From: Paragordius varius
Lineage: Eukaryota > Nematomorpha
NCBI GenBank assembly: GCA_964247055.1
Contig: OZ176055.1
Coordinates: 372,001 to 436,000, forward strand
Reading direction: 5' to 3'
Length of the DNA stretch: 64,000 nucleotides
The notes beneath the pieces are model-generated. The model ran no database searches. It saw only the letters and a program-made list of their open reading frames with translations, and was not told the origin of the DNA. Of the stretch, positions 60,854 to 64,000 are shown piece after piece (the stretch's first letter is position 1; each line of letters opens with the position of its first letter). The translations under genes were made by a program, and so were the position numbers.

Positions 60854-63311
60854 TTAGTGCTTATTGCATGGTTTTTTCACAATGACGGGTAAGGCTTCGC
60901 CCTCATCATCACTTCCTATATCATGGTCACTTTCACTGTGTTCCGATTCCTCACTCTCGCTGTGTTTATTGCGGCGTCGTTTGCATTTCTTTTTCTTTTC
61001 ATCCTCGCTCTCGGAACCGGAATGAGCCGACTCCGATGTAATGGAATCGGGGCGTTTGTTAAGTCTGAATCGAGTTTGCTTGAATATGACACGGGCTGGG
61101 GGCAATGGTCGAGGACGAATTACTATGGGGGCGGGTCTAATCACACCAGGCTTAACGACAATCGGTTTGGGTACGATTGGTTTCGGTTTCACAACAATGG
61201 GTTTGATACAAATAGGTTTTGGGCGAACGATAATCTTGGGTGGGTACACGGGTTTGGGATTAACTTCGATGGGGGCCGGGACAACTGTTTTAGGTCGGAC
61301 TACAATACTTGGGGGTTGAATGGGTTTCGGTCTAACCACAATCGGTTTTTGAACGATTGGTTTGGGTCGAATAACGATTGGTCCAGGTTGAGCTACCGGG
61401 TTATTTATAACGCTCCCAGGACGGCGATTGCAACGGGGGCGAGACGGGCGCCCAGTTATTTCTTCCGGGGGTTCGGGCGTTCCCACAGTCGCTAAATATT
61501 ATATTACAGAACATTGGGTATATGGAGTAAATAGTTATAATTCAAGTTTAATCTCTCATACAACCCTATACAGCTTTATTTATGAACATGCGCCTATGAA
61601 TCCGTGACAGAGAAAAGGCTGCTATTTTAAAAATTGGATGAAGCAAATTATCAAATATTTCGAGCTTTGAATGTGTATTATCCCTTTATTATAATTATTA
61701 ATAAATAAAACGATATCAGAATTTTTGACAATCATATTTTCGATCGATGTCCTATGATCAAATCTGATGCACCAAAATTGGTTATATTATGAACAACAAT
61801 ATTAGCCTTAAACAAGATAAGAAATAAAAGTTTGATCCTTCAAGTTATCATCATATATAAAATTTTAATTATAAAAGTTTATTTTATAAGGGGTAAGAAT
61901 TAATAAATTAAAAACGCCCTATAAATACATTTATAATTTATATTAAAATAGGTTCTAGTTTCTATCCAGTCAAACCAGTTTAATCGCTTATAATAAAATT
62001 CAATTTTTACCACATGAAATATATGTTGTTGCGATATAAAAAAATGGTTAATTAACTTAACGCTTTTCGGTTACAAGAAAATCGATAAAATTTAGTTACA
62101 GTAAAAATTGAAATTATACGGACAAGACGTGAAAATATAACGGCAAATTTTTTCAAACAACCATACTTTTTTAAACCACAAATTATCCTATTAAAGTCAA
62201 TTAAATACAATCGTTAAATACGTGATTGATTGTGTAACCAATTTAAATTCTATTTTTATTTTGAAGTTTAAACAATCAGTTATCATTGAAAAAAATAAAG
62301 ATTTAAAAAGTATGCTTGTCTTTTAGTAAAAAAAACACTTGTCTGCATATTTTAACATTATGTCCGTATAATTTCGATTTTTACTGTGTTATAATACCTT
62401 TAAATAAAATTACATTATATAGGTGTGTTTAACATCAATTGACCAAGACATGTTTTAGGGGTTTTGTTTAATAAATTCTTCATGAGAAATAACAGTTAAG
62501 GTTGAGATTTCATACAAAAAATAAGCAAAACCAGCTTAAATTATTCAACACATAATATTACTTACATATATCAGGTTTGTGACAGGGTTTATGGCCATAC
62601 AGACCACGTTTCTTTCGACCGCTAACCCGTTCATAACCAGCATTGGCTAAGGCTTCCTCCTCATTATCAATATCATAATTGTCTTCTTGAGCCTTGCTGA
62701 CTGTAAGAATACTAGCACTAATGGCTAAAAAGGCTAACAAAAGGACCCACTAAAAGAAAATATAAAAAATAGTTTTTGGTCTCAAAAAAATAAAGCAAAA
62801 ATTGGTCGTTTATCATTTATCCGTTGATTTAGGGTAAAAATTGGAATTATACGGGGACAAAATGTAAAGATATAAAGACAAATATCCTTTTTTTCCAAAA
62901 GAAAAGCATACTTTTTTAAACTCCCGTTTTTAAAAAATATAACCCATTGTTTTAAATTGGATATTATAAAATTGATATGTATATTGGTGACACAATAAAT
63001 TCTATATATAACAATTGTAATTAAATAGCTTATAGAGAAATGAATGTTTTATAATGGATGTCTTTAGAAAAAAATATTTGTCTTTAAATTTAACGTTTCG
63101 TCCGTATTTCAGTAATATATAGGATCCGAAATTTAAAGTAAAATAAGAGTGTTTAAAAGTTATCCGGCAATGGTATCTTTTATCTTTTAAAGATTATTCA
63201 TGAAAACATTTTTCCTTTTTTTTCCAAAAAAAATTAATAGAATTACGACAAAAAAGTAATATATTTATTAAAATATAAAAATATTAATACATTAATATGC
63301 ATTACCTTCAT
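60854..63311 (-). CDS. Secreted proline-rich repeat protein (3 exons)
   Basis: Exons on the minus strand: 63311..63306 (only Met-Lys), 62749..62566, 61491..60854. Phases match at both GT-AG junctions, giving 275 residues. Residues 1-22 form a signal peptide (MKWVLLLAFLAISAS and on to SKA). An acidic stretch follows, then SGRKKRGLYG, a furin-type RKKR site near residues 47-50. Residues 106-201 are eight 12-residue repeats with consensus PKPIxPxPIVVR/K. The C-terminus is charged: Ser/Glu/Lys-rich with KKKCKRRRNK, then an acidic run, ending KKPCNKH. Five Cys are spaced along the mature chain. The protein is probably exported and processed. A structural (cuticle, silk or cement-like) or proline-rich defence peptide role is possible; no family is recognised. 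Exon 3 is far richer in G+C than the window. Both introns contain a family 1 MITE. Confidence 0.85.
62099..62386. mobile_element. MITE family 1, copy q (intron 2 of proline-rich gene)
   Basis: Left end CAGTAAAAATTGAAATTATA after TA (62097-62098). Right end TTTCGATTTTTACTG. Well preserved. Confidence 0.8.
62831..63113. mobile_element. MITE family 1, copy r (intron 1 of proline-rich gene)
   Basis: Left arm GTAAAAATTGGAATTATACG, then GGGACAAAATG. The right arm has TTTAACGTTTCGTCCGTATT with a worn tip. Fills about half of the 556-base intron 1. Confidence 0.7.
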
Positions 63312-63359
63312 AACCGATTGTGATAAATAGCTTATAGGATAATCAAAAAATAAAAATAA

Positions 63360-63393
63360 TGAATTATTTTAACCAAATTTTTGGCTTTATATA
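63360..63393 (-). promoter_or_regulatory. TATA box and initiator of the proline-rich gene
   Basis: On the minus strand TATATAAA lies at 63393-63386. TTCATTA, an initiator-like sequence with its A at 63360, follows at the usual distance of about 32 bases. The predicted 5' UTR is about 49 bases before the ATG at 63311. Confidence 0.6.
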
Positions 63394-64000
63394 CGTTTCC
63401 CGTCATCAGCTAAAGAATACCAATTTTAGCTTTTCGTATTCCAAAAACACAGAAAAAAATAGATTTAGGTCAAGAAAACGATGTCAATAACATGACCCCA
63501 AATTATAATTATTTCCATTTAGCTTTGCATATATTTCTCCTTTTATCCGCAAAACAGTAAAAAACCATAAAATAATTTTATTGACAGTCAGATTAGTTGT
63601 GATGACAAAAAACGCATGCAGAAACCTTGGGCGCAAAACCTGGTTTTTTTGTATGTGATTTTTATATGTTGCAATAAAATGTATAATTTATAGCTACAAT
63701 ATTATAGTAATAAAATAATGATTAGAATTTTATGAATTAACCTGTTTTTCATTTAGTTATATAAATGATTTTTGTTCAACATATTTTGACATTGTATTTA
63801 ACCAATATATCTATTCCTTAAAGTTAAAGGAATTTATCAGTTTGCTGAATGATCCATGGAACAAAACAAAAAAAGGTAGGAATCTTTCCAACAAGGGCTC
63901 GTCTCTTAAGTGATTTATTGTTCAATTTTGTGTCACCGTTGTATAATAAACAAAAGAAACTTTTATGTTAAATCTCAGAATTTATATCATTTATAACTTA
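63394..64000. other. Upstream region of the proline-rich gene
   Basis: Contains the distal promoter of the minus-strand gene; nothing else is recognised up to the right edge. Confidence 0.4.

Noticed and set aside
60923-61495. 190-codon plus-strand open frame, Gly/Asn/Phe-rich
   Set aside because: It is the mirror image of the proline-rich exon on the minus strand, which has splice sites, signal peptide and promoter; the Gly-rich text only reflects Pro codons read backwards.

Overview
The window is very AT-rich nuclear DNA from an animal, almost certainly an invertebrate. It carries spliced genes with GT-AG introns, a muscarinic-type receptor whose TM3 region looks like the nematode/arthropod GAR-2 type, the animal form of N-acetylglucosamine-6-phosphate deacetylase, and a dense load of short inverted-repeat elements (MITEs), hAT transposons and LINE remains. 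I cannot fix the phylum. One secreted gene splits its signal peptide right after Met-Lys, a layout common in arthropods.

Layout. 1-2712 (minus): a muscarinic-like GPCR with TM1-TM5 and much of a long third intracellular loop; it runs off the left edge. 2713-35963: about 33 kb without a recognisable host gene. It holds three MITE families, a nearly intact 2.7-kb hAT transposon (9903-12616), a non-autonomous hAT with a perfect 8-bp target duplication (31278-32881), and signs of an old direct duplication (about 7.2-13.3 kb against 17.6-20.6 kb). 35964-48102 (plus): an 11-exon AMDHD2/nagA-type deacetylase gene whose first intron is only 26 nt and whose other introns are swollen by MITEs; intron 10 holds several LINE fragments.

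45153-52078 and 52829-60064 are two copies of a 7-kb direct duplication. Each contains a LINE, the last exon of the deacetylase gene, and a complete six-exon minus-strand gene for an unrecognised Ser/Asn-rich coiled-coil protein (48591-51691 and 56431-59670). Both copies of that gene keep an open frame and the same splice sites, and they differ by whole-codon indels. After duplication the second unit gained a solo LTR inside its LINE and a small MITE. 60854-63311 (minus): a three-exon gene for a secreted proline-rich protein with eight 12-residue repeats, a furin-type site and a TATA/Inr promoter.

The window contains no operon-like system. Its most unusual content is tiny introns that appear to have grown by MITE insertion, a set of MITEs sharing TACCATT-like ends and 21-bp subterminal repeats, the duplicated terminal exon giving two possible C-termini for the deacetylase, and the repeat-built secreted protein.
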